NCBI RefSeq assembly: GCF_003710915.1
Contig: NZ_RHHR01000026.1
Coordinates: 1 to 64,000 of the forward strand
Length of the DNA: 64,000 nt
Reading direction: 5' to 3'
DNA from: Brevibacillus invocatus
GTDB lineage: Bacteria > Bacillota > Bacilli > Brevibacillales > Brevibacillaceae
Shown: positions 23,956 through 32,645 of the stretch, in pieces
Layout: the number at the start of each line of letters is the position of its first letter
Numbering within the stretch: the first letter of the stretch is position 1
Made by a program: the position numbers and the translations under genes
The notes under the pieces: generated by a model
The model's database searches: none
The model's input: only the letters and a program-made list of their open reading frames with translations
Told to the model about the DNA's origin: nothing

Positions 23956-24839
23956 GGTGTATCCAACCGAACGCCAAAGATCTTGGCTTCAATTTGTCTG
24001 CCCGTCTGGGTCGCAGCAAGTCCCCCCTGCGCGGTTTCCTTCAAGGCAGTCGGCATGGCGCAGCCAATCCGGTACATCGCTTCGATCACTTCGTCTGTGG
24101 GAACAACGCTCTTGATCCCGGCCAGAGCCATGTCAGCCGCAACAGTCGCGATCGCAGCACCCATCGCATTTCGCTTCACACAAGGTACTTCCACCAGGCC
24201 CGCTACAGGGTCACAGACCAGACCCAGCATGTTTTTCAAGGCAATCGCAACCGCTTGTGCCGATTGCTCAGGCGTACCACCTGCCATCTCCACAATCGCA
24301 GCCGCTGCCATCGCGGTCGCAGAGCCTACCTCTGCCTGACAGCCGCCTGCCGCTCCCGAGATAAAAGCATTGTTGGCGATGCAATACCCGATAGCACCTG
24401 CCGTAAACAAGTAGTTCACCATTTCTTCTCTGGTCGGCTGGAGCTTTTCCGTGACAGCGAACAACGTACCGGGTACAATCCCGCAGGCCCCCGCAGTCGG
24501 TGTCGCGACGATCGTCCCCATCGCTGCGTTCACTTCATTGACGGCGACAGACATCGAGACGGCGCCCAGCAGCGTCGTACCCGAGAGAAAAGGCTTGTTC
24601 TTCATGTATTCCTGCAGCTTCTTGGCATCTCCGCCCGTCAATCCGCTATGGGAGCGGATATCTTCTGTCAATCCGCGCTGGACCGCCTTTTCCATCACGT
24701 CCAGATTGCTGTACATCTGCTGCATGATCTCATCCCGACTGCGCTGAGACACTTCCATCTCTGCTTCGATCATCACCTGGGATATTTTCTTCCCCTGGGA
24801 TTCAGCCAACTCCACCAGTTCAGCCACATTGCGAAACAT
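23952..24839 (-). CDS. sdaAA: L-serine dehydratase, iron-sulfur alpha subunit
   Basis: 295 residues. With SdaAB it converts L-serine to pyruvate and ammonia using a 4Fe-4S cluster. The candidate cluster Cys are in GACGIVPG (about residue 138), GGCQAEVGSATAMAA (about 180) and LVCDPVAGLVEVPCVKRN (about 222-240), a pattern typical of this family. Downstream of sdaAB by 39 bases, upstream of and overlapping recG. Confidence 0.95.
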   Translation of the reverse strand: MFRNVAELVELAESQGKKISQVMIEAEMEVSQRSRDEIMQQMYSNLDVMEKAVQRGLTEDIRSHSGLTGGDAKKLQEYMKNKPFLSGTTLLGAVSMSVAVNEVNAAMGTIVATPTAGACGIVPGTLFAVTEKLQPTREEMVNYLFTAGAIGYCIANNAFISGAAGGCQAEVGSATAMAAAAIVEMAGGTPEQSAQAVAIALKNMLGLVCDPVAGLVEVPCVKRNAMGAAIATVAADMALAGIKSVVPTDEVIEAMYRIGCAMPTALKETAQGGLAATQTGRQIEAKIFGVRLDTP

Positions 24840-24878
24840 GCTGTTGATTCACTCCTCTATTTCACCTGGTTGCCACAG

Positions 24879-25547
24879 CTAATCAGCCAGAGCAAGCAGG
24901 GAAACATCAAATATATAAGGAATCTTGCGGATTTCCTCCATGACCTGTCGCGAGACGACGGCATCTGTCTCTACAGCCATCAGCGCTCGCGATCCGCGGT
25001 CGTGCCTGGAAACCTCCATCAGACCTACGTTGATTCGATGCTGCGTCAACACTTTGGCAACCGCTGCAATCATTCCGAAACGATCCTCATGCAAGACCAG
25101 CAGCGTCGGGCTGTCAAAGCCCAGCTGGCAAGTAAATCCATTGATTTCAAGCACTTCAATCTTGCCTCCGCCAATCGATACCCCGACGATCTCGATCGTC
25201 TCCTTCTCATCAGAGAGCCTGACTCTCGCCGTATTCGGATGCTCCGTCAAAACATTCGAGGTCTTCAGGATGACTTCCATACCTTCATTTTGTGCAATGT
25301 TCAACGAATCCTTCAATCTTAAATCCGAAGTCTCAAAATCTAAAATTCCTGCAATTGTCGCTACGTCCGAGCCATGCCCTTGATAGGTTTTTGCAAAAGA
25401 TCCGTAGAACGTCACCTGAGCGAGTGCCGGCTTTCTGCCGAACAGCCTGCGTGCCACCCTGCCGATCCGTGCAGCTCCTGCCGTATGGGAGCTCGAAGGC
25501 CCTACCATGATCGGGCCGATAATATCAAATACGCTTTTGTATTTCAA
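24879..25547 (-). CDS. sdaAB: L-serine dehydratase, beta subunit
   Basis: 222 residues; TTG start after GGAGGAG. The N-terminal domain starts YKSVFDIIGPIMVGPSSSHTAGAARIG, the standard signature. Residues about 145-222 are an ACT domain (TLLVLHEDRFGMIAAVAKVLTQHRINVGLMEVSR), which can bind serine or sense amino acids. First gene of the sdaAB-sdaAA-recG unit. Upstream, TACAAT near 25600 could be a -10. Confidence 0.95.
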   Translation of the reverse strand: MKYKSVFDIIGPIMVGPSSSHTAGAARIGRVARRLFGRKPALAQVTFYGSFAKTYQGHGSDVATIAGILDFETSDLRLKDSLNIAQNEGMEVILKTSNVLTEHPNTARVRLSDEKETIEIVGVSIGGGKIEVLEINGFTCQLGFDSPTLLVLHEDRFGMIAAVAKVLTQHRINVGLMEVSRHDRGSRALMAVETDAVVSRQVMEEIRKIPYIFDVSLLALAD

Positions 25548-25665
25548 CCGCTTCTCCTCCTGATATCACAAGGGGTACAACGTTCTTGTTTTATTGTATC
25601 CTACAGCATATGAAAGCGCTACATATGTTTGGGGTGTTCAGCGGACAGATGTAAGCCAAACCAAA

Positions 25666-25690
25666 AGCCCCCCTGCGAACGAGGGAGGCT
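25666..25690 (-). terminator. Terminator of the yloU-fakA-degV unit
   Basis: On minus, AGCCTCCCT and AGGGGGGCT pair (one wobble) around a 7-base loop, then TTTTGGTTT. Confidence 0.75.
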
Positions 25691-25708
25691 CTCCGATATC
25701 TTCCGTGC

Positions 25709-26563
25709 CTACTCTTTGACCATCATGATGCCCAAGAGGCCTGGACCCGTATGTGTACCGATTACAGGACCGATTTCTAAGACATACGATTCATTGACCT
25801 GGAACTCCTGTTTGATGCGCTCCAACAGTTCAGTCGCTTGCTCAGGGACACAGCCATGCAAGACCGCCATCTTTACAGGCTGCCCTTGGGCGTATTCCTG
25901 CAAGGTTTCAAGCACACGGTTGAGCGCTTTTTTGGTTCCCCGCACCTTGTCAAAGGCCGAGACGTAACCGGCAGGGTCCAGCATCAAGATCGGCTTGATA
26001 TTGAGCAGTGATCCGATCACAGCAGATGCCCGTCCAATCCGGCCGCCTTTTTGCAGGAACTCCAATGTATCCACGATGAAGTAGACCTGCACCTCATCCA
26101 GATAACGATCGATCATGTCCAGGATTTGCTGCTTATTCTTTCCTGCCTCAGCAGCCTTGGCAGCCTCGACACAGATCATGCCATGCACGAATGCGGCTTT
26201 GCGAGAGTCGATCACCGTAATGTCGACTTCATCTTCCATCATCGTCTTGGCAATCATCGCCGATTGATATGTGCCCGAAAGTGCCGCAGACAGGGTGATC
26301 ACAATGATCTGTACATCTTTCCCATGCTGATCGATGATGCCCTTGTACGCTTCGGCAAAATCGATAGGAGAAGGCTGTGAAGTGGTAGGCAGAGCATCAC
26401 TTTGCTTCAGCTTATCAAAAAACTCGGTGGAAGAAATCGTGACGCCATCGAGGAAGGTCTCTGATCCGAACATCACCTTCAACGGGACACTCACAATCCC
26501 CAACGATTGTCGTACAGATGCTTCAATATCAGAAGCACTGTCGGTAAGAATCACAATGGACAT
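25709..26563 (-). CDS. DegV family fatty-acid-binding protein, probable FakB
   Basis: 284 residues, full DegV length. Start MSIVILTDSASDIEASV carries the TDSASD motif; LSAALSGTYQSAMIA contains the ligand-headgroup Ser, and FLQKGGRIGRASAVIGSLLNIKPIL is the conserved second-domain motif. DegV/FakB proteins hold a fatty acid and present it to FakA for phosphorylation. The gene follows fakA by 20 bases, which supports the FakB role; chain preference is unknown. Confidence 0.88.
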   Translation of the reverse strand: MSIVILTDSASDIEASVRQSLGIVSVPLKVMFGSETFLDGVTISSTEFFDKLKQSDALPTTSQPSPIDFAEAYKGIIDQHGKDVQIIVITLSAALSGTYQSAMIAKTMMEDEVDITVIDSRKAAFVHGMICVEAAKAAEAGKNKQQILDMIDRYLDEVQVYFIVDTLEFLQKGGRIGRASAVIGSLLNIKPILMLDPAGYVSAFDKVRGTKKALNRVLETLQEYAQGQPVKMAVLHGCVPEQATELLERIKQEFQVNESYVLEIGPVIGTHTGPGLLGIMMVKE

Positions 26564-26583
26564 ACGCGCATCTCCTCACACGA

Positions 26584-28284
26584 TTACTCTACGGAATAGA
26601 TAAAGGGATAAAGCGGTTGACCTCCAAAGAGTATCTCGACTTCCACCTCTGGATACACATCCGTCAAAGCGGTCTCCAGTGCTGCCGATTGCTCCTTTGT
26701 CGCATCCGCACCCAGGAAGATCGTGACGATCTCTGTGTCTTCGTCGACCATCCCCAGCAAGAGTGTCGTGGCGCTCTCCATCAGATCAGCTCCTGCGGTA
26801 ACGATCTCCTTTTCTGCGATGCCGATGAAATCGCCCTCTTTAATTTCCACATCACCCATCCGCGTATCGCGTACCGCGTGGGTCACCATACCTGTCTTCA
26901 CATGCGCAATCGCTTTGCTCATCGCTGCTTCATTGGCGCTCGGCTCTGCACTTGCATTGAACGAAACGAGTGCAGCCATCCCCTGCGGAATGCTCTTGCT
27001 CGGAATGACCGAGACTGGCACTTCTGAAAGCTCGGCAGCCTGCTGGGCAGCCATGATGATGTTGCTGTTATTCGGCAGAATGATGATATTCTCAGCGTTC
27101 AGATCCCCAATCGCCTTCATGAAATCTTCCGTGCTCGGGTTCATCGTCTGGCCGCCTTCGACCACGACATGGACGCCCATGCTGCGATAGATTTCCGCGA
27201 TTCCGTCTCCAGCTGCTACCGCGATCAAGCCATAAGGAAGCGCTCCCAACCGCTCAGGTGCGTTACCTTGAGTCTGGTCCTTGCGCTCTTCTGCTTTCAA
27301 TATATTAGCGTGCTGCTCACGCATGTTCTCGATTTTGATGCGATGCAGGCTGCCGTACTGCTGGGCATACTGCATGACATTACCCGGATGCTCGGCATGA
27401 ATATGTACCTTTACCACCTCGTCGTCTGAGACAACGAGCAGTGAATCCCCCATCTTGTCCAGTTGATTGCGGAACAAGCTTTCAGAGAACGGCTTCTTGT
27501 TCGGCTCTGTGCTATTGGAGAGCCATACCATGAATTCGGTGCAATAACCAAACTTGATATCTTCTGTTTTCATGTGGATTTGCGCATTGTGATGCTCCTG
27601 CACCAGTTGATCCAGATTCACCTGATCTACGGGCTTTGACGGTGATTTCTTGGCTTCGTCCACCGTCTCTCCACGCAGCGCGCGCAAAAATCCCTCGTAT
27701 ATGTATAAAAGGCCTTGTCCACCAGAATCGACCACGCCTACCTCTTTCAAAACAGGCAGCATTTCTGGTGTGCGCAATAATGTTTCCTGCGCTTGATCGT
27801 ATGTTTTCTCCATGACGTGAAGGACGTCATCCGAAGTGCGGGCGACGCGAACAGCCATGTCCGCAGCTTCCCGTGCGACCGTCAGAATAGTCCCTTCCAC
27901 CGGCTTCATCACCGCCTGGTAGGCAGAATCTACTCCTGATTTGAGCGCATCTGCAAACTGGCGTGCGTTGATCTCCTCTTTCCCGCTAACCGATTTGCTG
28001 AAACCACGGAACAGCTGGGACAGGATCACGCCTGAGTTCCCTCTAGCCCCCATCAGCAGACCTTTAGCCAAGGCAGCAGCTGCTTCCGAGATGTTGGAGG
28101 ACTCTTTGCGAGAAAGCTCCTCTACTCCAGACGTAAGCGTCAAATTCATATTAGTCCCCGTATCGCCATCCGGTACGGGGAACACATTCAATCCATCTAC
28201 CACTTTGACGTTTCCGGACAGAAGACTTGCTCCCAAATAGACCATCCGGCTAAACTGCACGCCATCTAGACGCGTATGTACCAC
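26584..28284 (-). CDS. fakA: Fatty acid kinase catalytic subunit FakA (DAK2 fusion, YloV)
   Basis: 566 residues. GTG start with AAGGAGG 7 bases upstream. The N-terminal DhaL/DAK2 ATP-binding domain has VFPVPDGDTGTNMNLTL (about residues 33-49; Asp/metal loop) and KGLLMGARGNSGVILSQLFRGF. The middle domain contains GYCTEFMVWL and the C-terminal domain has IIILPNNSNIIMAAQQAAE. FakA phosphorylates FakB-bound exogenous fatty acids to acyl-phosphate for phospholipid synthesis. It lies between yloU and the degV/fakB-like gene, as in other Bacilli. Confidence 0.94.
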   Translation of the reverse strand: MVHTRLDGVQFSRMVYLGASLLSGNVKVVDGLNVFPVPDGDTGTNMNLTLTSGVEELSRKESSNISEAAAALAKGLLMGARGNSGVILSQLFRGFSKSVSGKEEINARQFADALKSGVDSAYQAVMKPVEGTILTVAREAADMAVRVARTSDDVLHVMEKTYDQAQETLLRTPEMLPVLKEVGVVDSGGQGLLYIYEGFLRALRGETVDEAKKSPSKPVDQVNLDQLVQEHHNAQIHMKTEDIKFGYCTEFMVWLSNSTEPNKKPFSESLFRNQLDKMGDSLLVVSDDEVVKVHIHAEHPGNVMQYAQQYGSLHRIKIENMREQHANILKAEERKDQTQGNAPERLGALPYGLIAVAAGDGIAEIYRSMGVHVVVEGGQTMNPSTEDFMKAIGDLNAENIIILPNNSNIIMAAQQAAELSEVPVSVIPSKSIPQGMAALVSFNASAEPSANEAAMSKAIAHVKTGMVTHAVRDTRMGDVEIKEGDFIGIAEKEIVTAGADLMESATTLLLGMVDEDTEIVTIFLGADATKEQSAALETALTDVYPEVEVEILFGGQPLYPFIYSVE

Positions 28285-28296
28285 TGATGTTCCTCC

Positions 28297-28662
28297 TTAC
28301 GTATCTCTGTCTGTACGAACCCCTTGTACGAAAATATTGACGGCAGAGACATCAATTCCAACTGTTTGCTCCAAGGTATAACGAACGCGGCGCTGCACAT
28401 TGCCCGCTACCTCAGAAATTTTCACGCCATAGCTGACGATAATATGCATGTCCAAGATTACTTCGCCATTCTGGTTGTGAACAACGACACCCTTGCTCAG
28501 GTTATCCTTTTTCAAAAGCTCAGCGATTCCATCCTTCAACGCTTTTCGGGAAGCCATTCCGACTAGACCAAAAACCTCCATGGCGGCGCCCCCCGCAATT
28601 CGTGCGATAACATCTTCCGTAACGTCGATCTTACCCAGAGGGGTGGTTAATTCCACTGTCAT
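28297..28662 (-). CDS. yloU: Asp23/Gls24 family protein YloU
   Basis: 121 residues. Typical family features: start VELTTPLGKIDVTEDVIARIAGGAAMEVFGLVGMA, then GVVVHNQNGEVILDMHIIVSYGVKISEVAGNVQRRVRYTLEQTVGIDVSAVNIFVQGV. Gls24-type proteins are small cytoplasmic proteins linked to envelope stress and often co-occur with FakA. Start ATG follows AAAGGAGGAG. Twelve bases separate it from fakA. Confidence 0.92.
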   Translation of the reverse strand: MTVELTTPLGKIDVTEDVIARIAGGAAMEVFGLVGMASRKALKDGIAELLKKDNLSKGVVVHNQNGEVILDMHIIVSYGVKISEVAGNVQRRVRYTLEQTVGIDVSAVNIFVQGVRTDRDT

Positions 28663-28913
28663 GCAAGGACTCCTCCTTTGTTCAACGGCATTGCCGTCAT
28701 AGGTTTCGCGTAATCATGCTTTCTCCAATTCTACACTAACATATAGGAGAAATGAAGCGTTTTTGTCGATTGCTAGTAGATCTAGTAGGAGTAAAGGGCA
28801 AATCCTCATGTCAAGTATTGCAATTGACAGCACTCCTATGCTAATATAGTCGAGTATTTGTATTTCCCATCGAAGGAAATCCCGTTTAGATGCAACAAGG
28901 GAGGTGGATCGTA
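28663..28913. promoter_or_regulatory. Divergent region between yloU and rpmB with rpmB promoter
   Basis: For rpmB, TTGACA (28824-28829) and TATAGT (28845-28850) have a short 15-base spacer. For yloU, TAGAAT with a weak TTCATT -35 is possible, and a 13-bp palindrome ACGGCATTGCCGT (28685-28697) sits just before its ribosome site. Confidence 0.5.
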
Positions 28914-29102
28914 ATGGCACGTCGCTGCTTTGTAACTGGTAAATCTGCTAAAGCTGGAAACGCTCGCTCCCACTCCATGCGCGCAACTCGCCGCACCTGG
29001 GGTGTTAACGTACAAAAAGTGCGCATTCTTGTAAATGGAAAACCGAAGCGCGTTTATGTAAGTACCCGAGCGCTGAAATCCGGACTCGTAACTCGCGTAT
29101 AG
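28914..29102 (+). CDS. rpmB: 50S ribosomal protein L28
   Basis: 62 residues. [38 protein letters not shown] is the standard L28 sequence; the N-terminus has a single Cys, so this looks like the zinc-independent form. ATG at 28914 follows GGGAGGTGG. Transcribed opposite to its neighbours, as in B. subtilis. Confidence 0.97.
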   Translation: MARRCFVTGKSAKAGNARSHSMRATRRTWGVNVQKVRILVNGKPKRVYVSTRALKSGLVTRV

Positions 29103-29118
29103 TGATTTCTCCTACGCG

Positions 29119-29146
29119 AAAAAAAGCACCCTTGAGGTGCTTTTTT
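29119..29146 (+). terminator. Terminator after rpmB
   Basis: AAAAAAAGCACC and GGTGCTTTTTT with a 5-base loop. It may also serve spoVM on the minus strand. Confidence 0.9.
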
Positions 29147-29193
29147 GCATTTCTCCCGACGCTTTCATCCTTGAGGAGGCCCGTGCCACGCCG

Positions 29194-29277
29194 TCATTTT
29201 TTCTTGTTGAATGCCTCTATGACGGCGCGAATCATGCCACCCAGGAACTTCGGCAACTTGATGGTGTAGAACCGCAT
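29194..29277 (-). CDS. spoVM: Stage V sporulation protein M (SpoVM)
   Basis: 27 residues, read directly on the minus strand. The sequence MRFYTIKLPKFLGGMIRAV with a short basic C-terminus is almost identical in its first 14 positions to B. subtilis SpoVM. SpoVM is an amphipathic helix that recognises the convex forespore membrane and anchors SpoIVA to start coat assembly. GAGGAGGGG precedes the ATG by 4 bases. Its place beside rpmB is conserved. It lies 20 bases after a small membrane-protein gene, an arrangement worth noting. Confidence 0.95.
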   Translation of the reverse strand: MRFYTIKLPKFLGGMIRAVIEAFNKKK

Positions 29278-29297
29278 GTTACCCCTCCTCACCGAAA

Positions 29298-29474
29298 TTA
29301 CTTCCCACGATACAGATACAAGCCCGCCCCCATGAGTGCCAGCGATAACAGGCTATACCAAACCCACGGAGGTGCCATGTACAGGAAAATGGTGATCCCT
29401 CCGACAGCCAATGCAACCCCGAGAACACGTCGCAAGGCGCCCCCCTGTCGCAGGCGAAAGGAGCGCAATCCCAT
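29298..29474 (-). CDS. Small two-helix membrane protein upstream of spoVM
   Basis: 58 residues from the ATG at 29474, about 9 bases after AAGGAGGTG; the in-frame GTG overlaps that site. A basic N-terminus (MGLRSFRLRQGGALRR) precedes two hydrophobic segments, VLGVALAVGGITIFLYMA and VWYSLLSLALMGAGLYLY. Not recognised. Same direction as spoVM and 20 bases upstream, with no terminator between, so they are probably co-transcribed. Confidence 0.65.
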   Translation of the reverse strand: MGLRSFRLRQGGALRRVLGVALAVGGITIFLYMAPPWVWYSLLSLALMGAGLYLYRGK

Positions 29475-29604
29475 TTCTTGACGCACCTCCTTCAGGTGTT
29501 CTCCCAAACGTGCATATTACATCATATTCCGCTGTCGGATAAACATGTATCCTGCTACACGAAAATGTAAAAACGAATGCAGATCTCAGATGAACTCCGA
29601 AAAG

Positions 29605-29635
29605 AAAAAAATCAGGCAACATGATAGCTGCCTGA
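29605..29635 (-). terminator. Terminator after thiT
   Basis: On minus, TCAGGCA and TGCCTGA around a 10-base loop, followed by TTTTTTTC. Confidence 0.88.
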
Positions 29636-29688
29636 ATACAATATGCAAAGCCTATGATGAATATGCAGGTCCTCTCTATGGGCCGAGA

Positions 29689-30249
29689 TTAAGCCAGTCG
29701 GTTGCGAGCAGGCTGCAGCAGCTGAGGCGCTGTGCCGAGCACGATCGACAGAACAATGCCCGAAATCACCATTTCAGGGAGCAGGTACGTGATATTGTAC
29801 ACGAACGAGTACCAGGCGACATTCATCCCCTCAGGCGCAAACTCGCCAAACCAGACGATACCGGAAGTGAAATGGCAAGCAAAGCGTACCAGCACACCTG
29901 CCAAAAGAGCGCCCCAGATCGCGACATTGCGCTTTGGCTTGCTCGTGAAATGAGAGATCCGCACGATCCCGACAAACCCCAAAGCCGCAAAGGCAACCGG
30001 GTAATCCAGCAAAAGCTGAATCGGGTGAACCACATAACCACCCAAAAAGAGCTGCAATAATCCGACAATCAAACCAGTTAAAATACCAGGAATTATTCCA
30101 CGACGAACCGCAAGAAGAGCAATCGGCACCATGACCAGAGATACGGATCCTCCTTGGGGCATGGTAAAGACTTTAATTTCACTAAAAACCAGAGCTAGCG
30201 CCGCCATCATTGCCATCTCCAGCAATGTAAGCAGTCGATTCCGATCCAC
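29689..30249 (-). CDS. thiT: ECF thiamine transporter S component ThiT
   Basis: 186 residues with six hydrophobic helices. Motifs of ThiT/YuaJ: FTMPQGGSVSLVMVPIALLAVRRGIIPGILTGLIVGLLQ (about residues 28-66) and the thiamine-site region FACHFTSGIVWFGEFAPEGMN with conserved W/E (about 120-140), then SFVYNITYLLPE. It binds thiamine and works with a shared ECF energising module, not encoded here. GTG start after AAGGGGTG. A strong promoter precedes it, but no TPP riboswitch signature was found in the ~70-nt leader. Confidence 0.9.
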   Translation of the reverse strand: MDRNRLLTLLEMAMMAALALVFSEIKVFTMPQGGSVSLVMVPIALLAVRRGIIPGILTGLIVGLLQLFLGGYVVHPIQLLLDYPVAFAALGFVGIVRISHFTSKPKRNVAIWGALLAGVLVRFACHFTSGIVWFGEFAPEGMNVAWYSFVYNITYLLPEMVISGIVLSIVLGTAPQLLQPARNRLA

Positions 30250-30325
30250 AAACCTTCACCCCTTCTCATGTTGATCAAACGAAATAACTGAGTAAAGCCA
30301 TACACATTCTGGTCTTACTGACCTG

Positions 30326-30354
30326 ATTCTAGCCCAAGTGCCTGTGCGTGTCAA
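30326..30354 (-). promoter_or_regulatory. Sigma-A promoter of thiT
   Basis: On minus, TTGACA (30354-30349), 17-base spacer, TAGAAT (30331-30326). Near-consensus. Confidence 0.8.
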
Positions 30355-30358
30355 AATG

Positions 30359-30391
30359 AAAAGTCGCGCTCCACTCGGGAACACGACTTTT
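30359..30391 (-). terminator. Terminator of the amino-acid ABC operon
   Basis: AAAAGTCG and CGACTTTT arms; on minus followed by CATTTT. It lies between the ABC operon and the thiT promoter. Confidence 0.65.
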
Positions 30392-30393
30392 GT

Positions 30394-31116
30394 TCATCGC
30401 ACCTTTTCCAAAAACTGTTTCGCCCGCTCGCTCGTAGGACGCATAAAGAATTCGGCAGGCGACGCTTCCTCGACCAGACGTCCGGCATCGATGAACAGAA
30501 TACGATCCGCCACCTCTTCGGCAAATCGCATTTCGTGGGTTACGATTGCCATCGTCATACCGGTGTGGGCCAAGCCCTTCATCACTTCGAGCACCTCTTT
30601 GACCATCTCAGGATCGAGTGCGGAGGTCGGTTCATCGAACAGCATGATATCCGGTTCCATGACCAGTGAACGCGCTATGGCCACACGCTGCTTCTGACCG
30701 CCTGACAGACGTGATGGATAGGCGTCCGCTTTATCAGCCAAGCCTACACGCTCCAGCAGCTCCTTTGCCTTTTTTTCCGCCTCTGACTTGGACAATCCTT
30801 TCACCTTTATAGGAGCGTATGTCAAATTGTTCAGGACTGTCATGTGCGGGAACAAGTGAAAATGCTGAAACACCATGCCGATCTGTTGGCGGATCTTCAT
30901 AACGTTTGCTTTTGGATCGGTAATTTCCTGTCCATTGATGAAAATGGAGCCACTGGTCGGCTCCTCCATCAGATTGATACAGCGCAAAAGCGTAGATTTG
31001 CCTGATCCGGACGGTCCGATAATCGCCACCACTTCGCCTTTGCCGATTTGGGTAGAGATGCCTTTTAGCACCTGCAGCTGTCCGAATGACTTGGTTATCT
31101 GATCGACCTTAATCAC
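30394..31116 (-). CDS. Polar amino-acid ABC transporter ATP-binding protein (GlnQ-like)
   Basis: 240 residues, standard for this family. Walker [11 protein letters not shown] (about residues 32-41), signature [15 protein letters not shown] (about 134-148), Walker [15 protein letters not shown] (about 153-166) and the switch His in [10 protein letters not shown]. It drives uptake by the adjacent permease and lipoprotein. The start overlaps the permease stop by 8 bases. Substrate is probably a polar amino acid; which one cannot be read. Confidence 0.93.
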   Translation of the reverse strand: MIKVDQITKSFGQLQVLKGISTQIGKGEVVAIIGPSGSGKSTLLRCINLMEEPTSGSIFINGQEITDPKANVMKIRQQIGMVFQHFHLFPHMTVLNNLTYAPIKVKGLSKSEAEKKAKELLERVGLADKADAYPSRLSGGQKQRVAIARSLVMEPDIMLFDEPTSALDPEMVKEVLEVMKGLAHTGMTMAIVTHEMRFAEEVADRILFIDAGRLVEEASPAEFFMRPTSERAKQFLEKVR

Positions 31117-31768
31117 TTCTTCTCATCCTCCGTTCCACGCCCCTGGCTACCCAAGTCAGGATCATTACCATCACGTAATAGATCATCCCTGCGATGAGAA
31201 AAGGCTCGAAGTATCGATAGGTCGTCCCTACGACTACGTTGGAGTTCTTCAAGATATCAGCCAGACCGATTGTAGAGACGAGCGCCGATTCCTTGAGCAA
31301 GGCGATTGTTTCGTTCACCAGCGCCGGCAGGATATGTTTAACTCCCTGCGGCAAAATGATATCGAACATCATCCTCCGATAGGGCACGCCGAGCGCTTTT
31401 GCCGCCTCCCACTGTCCCTTGTCGACCGCCATAATCCCGCCGCGAATCGTCTCGGAAATATACGCCCCGGAATTCAGAGTAAACGTGATTATAGCTGCTT
31501 CAAATGCGGAGATAATGTAGCCCGTCAACTGCGGTGTCGCAAAGTATACAAAGGAAAGCTGCAAAATTAACGGCGTTCCGCGAAACACGGAGGTGTACGC
31601 CACAGCAAACCAGTTAAGCGGCCCCAGCTTGGAGATTTTGATCAGGGCAAGAATGGAGCCCCAGATAAAACCCAGTACAACCGAAATCAATGTTACAAGT
31701 AACGTGACCTTTATCCCTTCGAAAATAAAAGGGATATAGGGCACGATTTGAGCAAAATCCAAATCCAT
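31109..31768 (-). CDS. Polar amino-acid ABC transporter permease
   Basis: 219 residues from ATG 31768, 9 bases after AAGGGGTG. HisM/GlnP type: five helices, with [25 protein letters not shown] at the start, [23 protein letters not shown], and the ATPase-coupling EAA loop [22 protein letters not shown] (about residues 145-166). Middle gene of the binding protein-permease-ATPase operon. It would act as a homodimer, since only one permease gene is present. Confidence 0.92.
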   Translation of the reverse strand: MDLDFAQIVPYIPFIFEGIKVTLLVTLISVVLGFIWGSILALIKISKLGPLNWFAVAYTSVFRGTPLILQLSFVYFATPQLTGYIISAFEAAIITFTLNSGAYISETIRGGIMAVDKGQWEAAKALGVPYRRMMFDIILPQGVKHILPALVNETIALLKESALVSTIGLADILKNSNVVVGTTYRYFEPFLIAGMIYYVMVMILTWVARGVERRMRRSD

Positions 31769-31802
31769 GCCCTTACCCACCCCTTACGACCGTATTATCA
31801 TT

Positions 31803-32645
31803 TTATTGGCCATCACCAAACCACTTGTTGATCAGCTTGTCCATCTCACCGTTTTCTTTCATTTTTTTGAGGACTTGGTTAAAATCTTCTACCAATGGGG
31901 AGCCTTTCGGGAATGCAACAGCCGTTCCGTTGGATTCCTCGCTTTGAATCGTAGTAAATTGAAGAGCTTCGTTTTTCGCAACAAAACCTTTTGCTACGTG
32001 GTCTTCGATGATCGCAGCGTCCACGCGTCCCGTCTTCACTTCTTCCACAATCTCTCCGATTCGGTTCAAAGAAGTGATTTGCAGACCCTCTACCGTTTTG
32101 GCCAAATCTTTAGCGGCCGTCTCTTGAATAGAGCCCAACTGTACGGCTACTTTTTTGCCCGCCAGCTGTTCAGGCTTCGTAATCTGGCTATCCTTTTTGG
32201 CAACGAGCGTGTTCTTCGCCTCATGATAGATCTCCGAGAAATCCACATTCTTCAAGCGATCCGGATTGGGGGTCATTCCAGCCATCACAAAATCTGCTCG
32301 CTTGGATTGCAAAGACGGAACCAGTCCATCAAAATTCATGTCGTTGACTTGAATTTCATAGCCCAGCTCTTGTCCGATATATTTGGCAATGTCGATATCA
32401 AAACCGACAATTTCATCCTTACCGCTGCTCAAATCGTGATATTCATATGGCTGGTAGTCTGCAGAGGTAGCCATGATGAGCGTCTTTTTCTCACCGCTCG
32501 GCTGTGTGCCTTCCTGACCTGCCTGTGGCTGTTCTGCCGGTTGTCCAGTACCGGATGGACTGCCTGCTGTACCGCAGCCCGCGATGACCACTGCTGCCAA
32601 CAAGGAAGAAACGGCTAGAGAAAAAATGGATCTTTTGTTTTTCAT
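31803..32645 (-). CDS. Amino-acid ABC transporter substrate-binding lipoprotein
   Basis: 280 residues. Lipoprotein signal with lipobox VIAGC (Cys about residue 24), a Gln/Pro/Gly-rich linker, and a family 3 solute-binding fold (LIMATSADYQPYEYHD, GFDIDIAKYIGQELG, RLKNVDFSEIYHEAKNTLVAKKDSQI, KVAVQLGSIQE, FPKGSPLVEDFNQVLKKMKENGEMDKLINKWFG). It captures the amino acid outside the membrane. First gene of the operon, preceded by a 317-bp intergenic region in which no T-box was seen. Confidence 0.93.
   Translation of the reverse strand: MKNKRSIFSLAVSSLLAAVVIAGCGTAGSPSGTGQPAEQPQAGQEGTQPSGEKKTLIMATSADYQPYEYHDLSSGKDEIVGFDIDIAKYIGQELGYEIQVNDMNFDGLVPSLQSKRADFVMAGMTPNPDRLKNVDFSEIYHEAKNTLVAKKDSQITKPEQLAGKKVAVQLGSIQETAAKDLAKTVEGLQITSLNRIGEIVEEVKTGRVDAAIIEDHVAKGFVAKNEALQFTTIQSEESNGTAVAFPKGSPLVEDFNQVLKKMKENGEMDKLINKWFGDGQ

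Noticed and set aside
23994-25322. 442-codon plus-strand open frame antisense to sdaAA and sdaAB
   Set aside because: His/Arg/Gln-rich translation typical of a shadow frame in a high-GC-third-position gene; the minus-strand genes are unambiguous.
30250-30325. TPP riboswitch in front of thiT
   Set aside because: The short leader lacks the CTGAGA and ACCTGA-x-CTGG-x-TAATGCCAGCG-like core; only a small GGTC..GACC hairpin is present.
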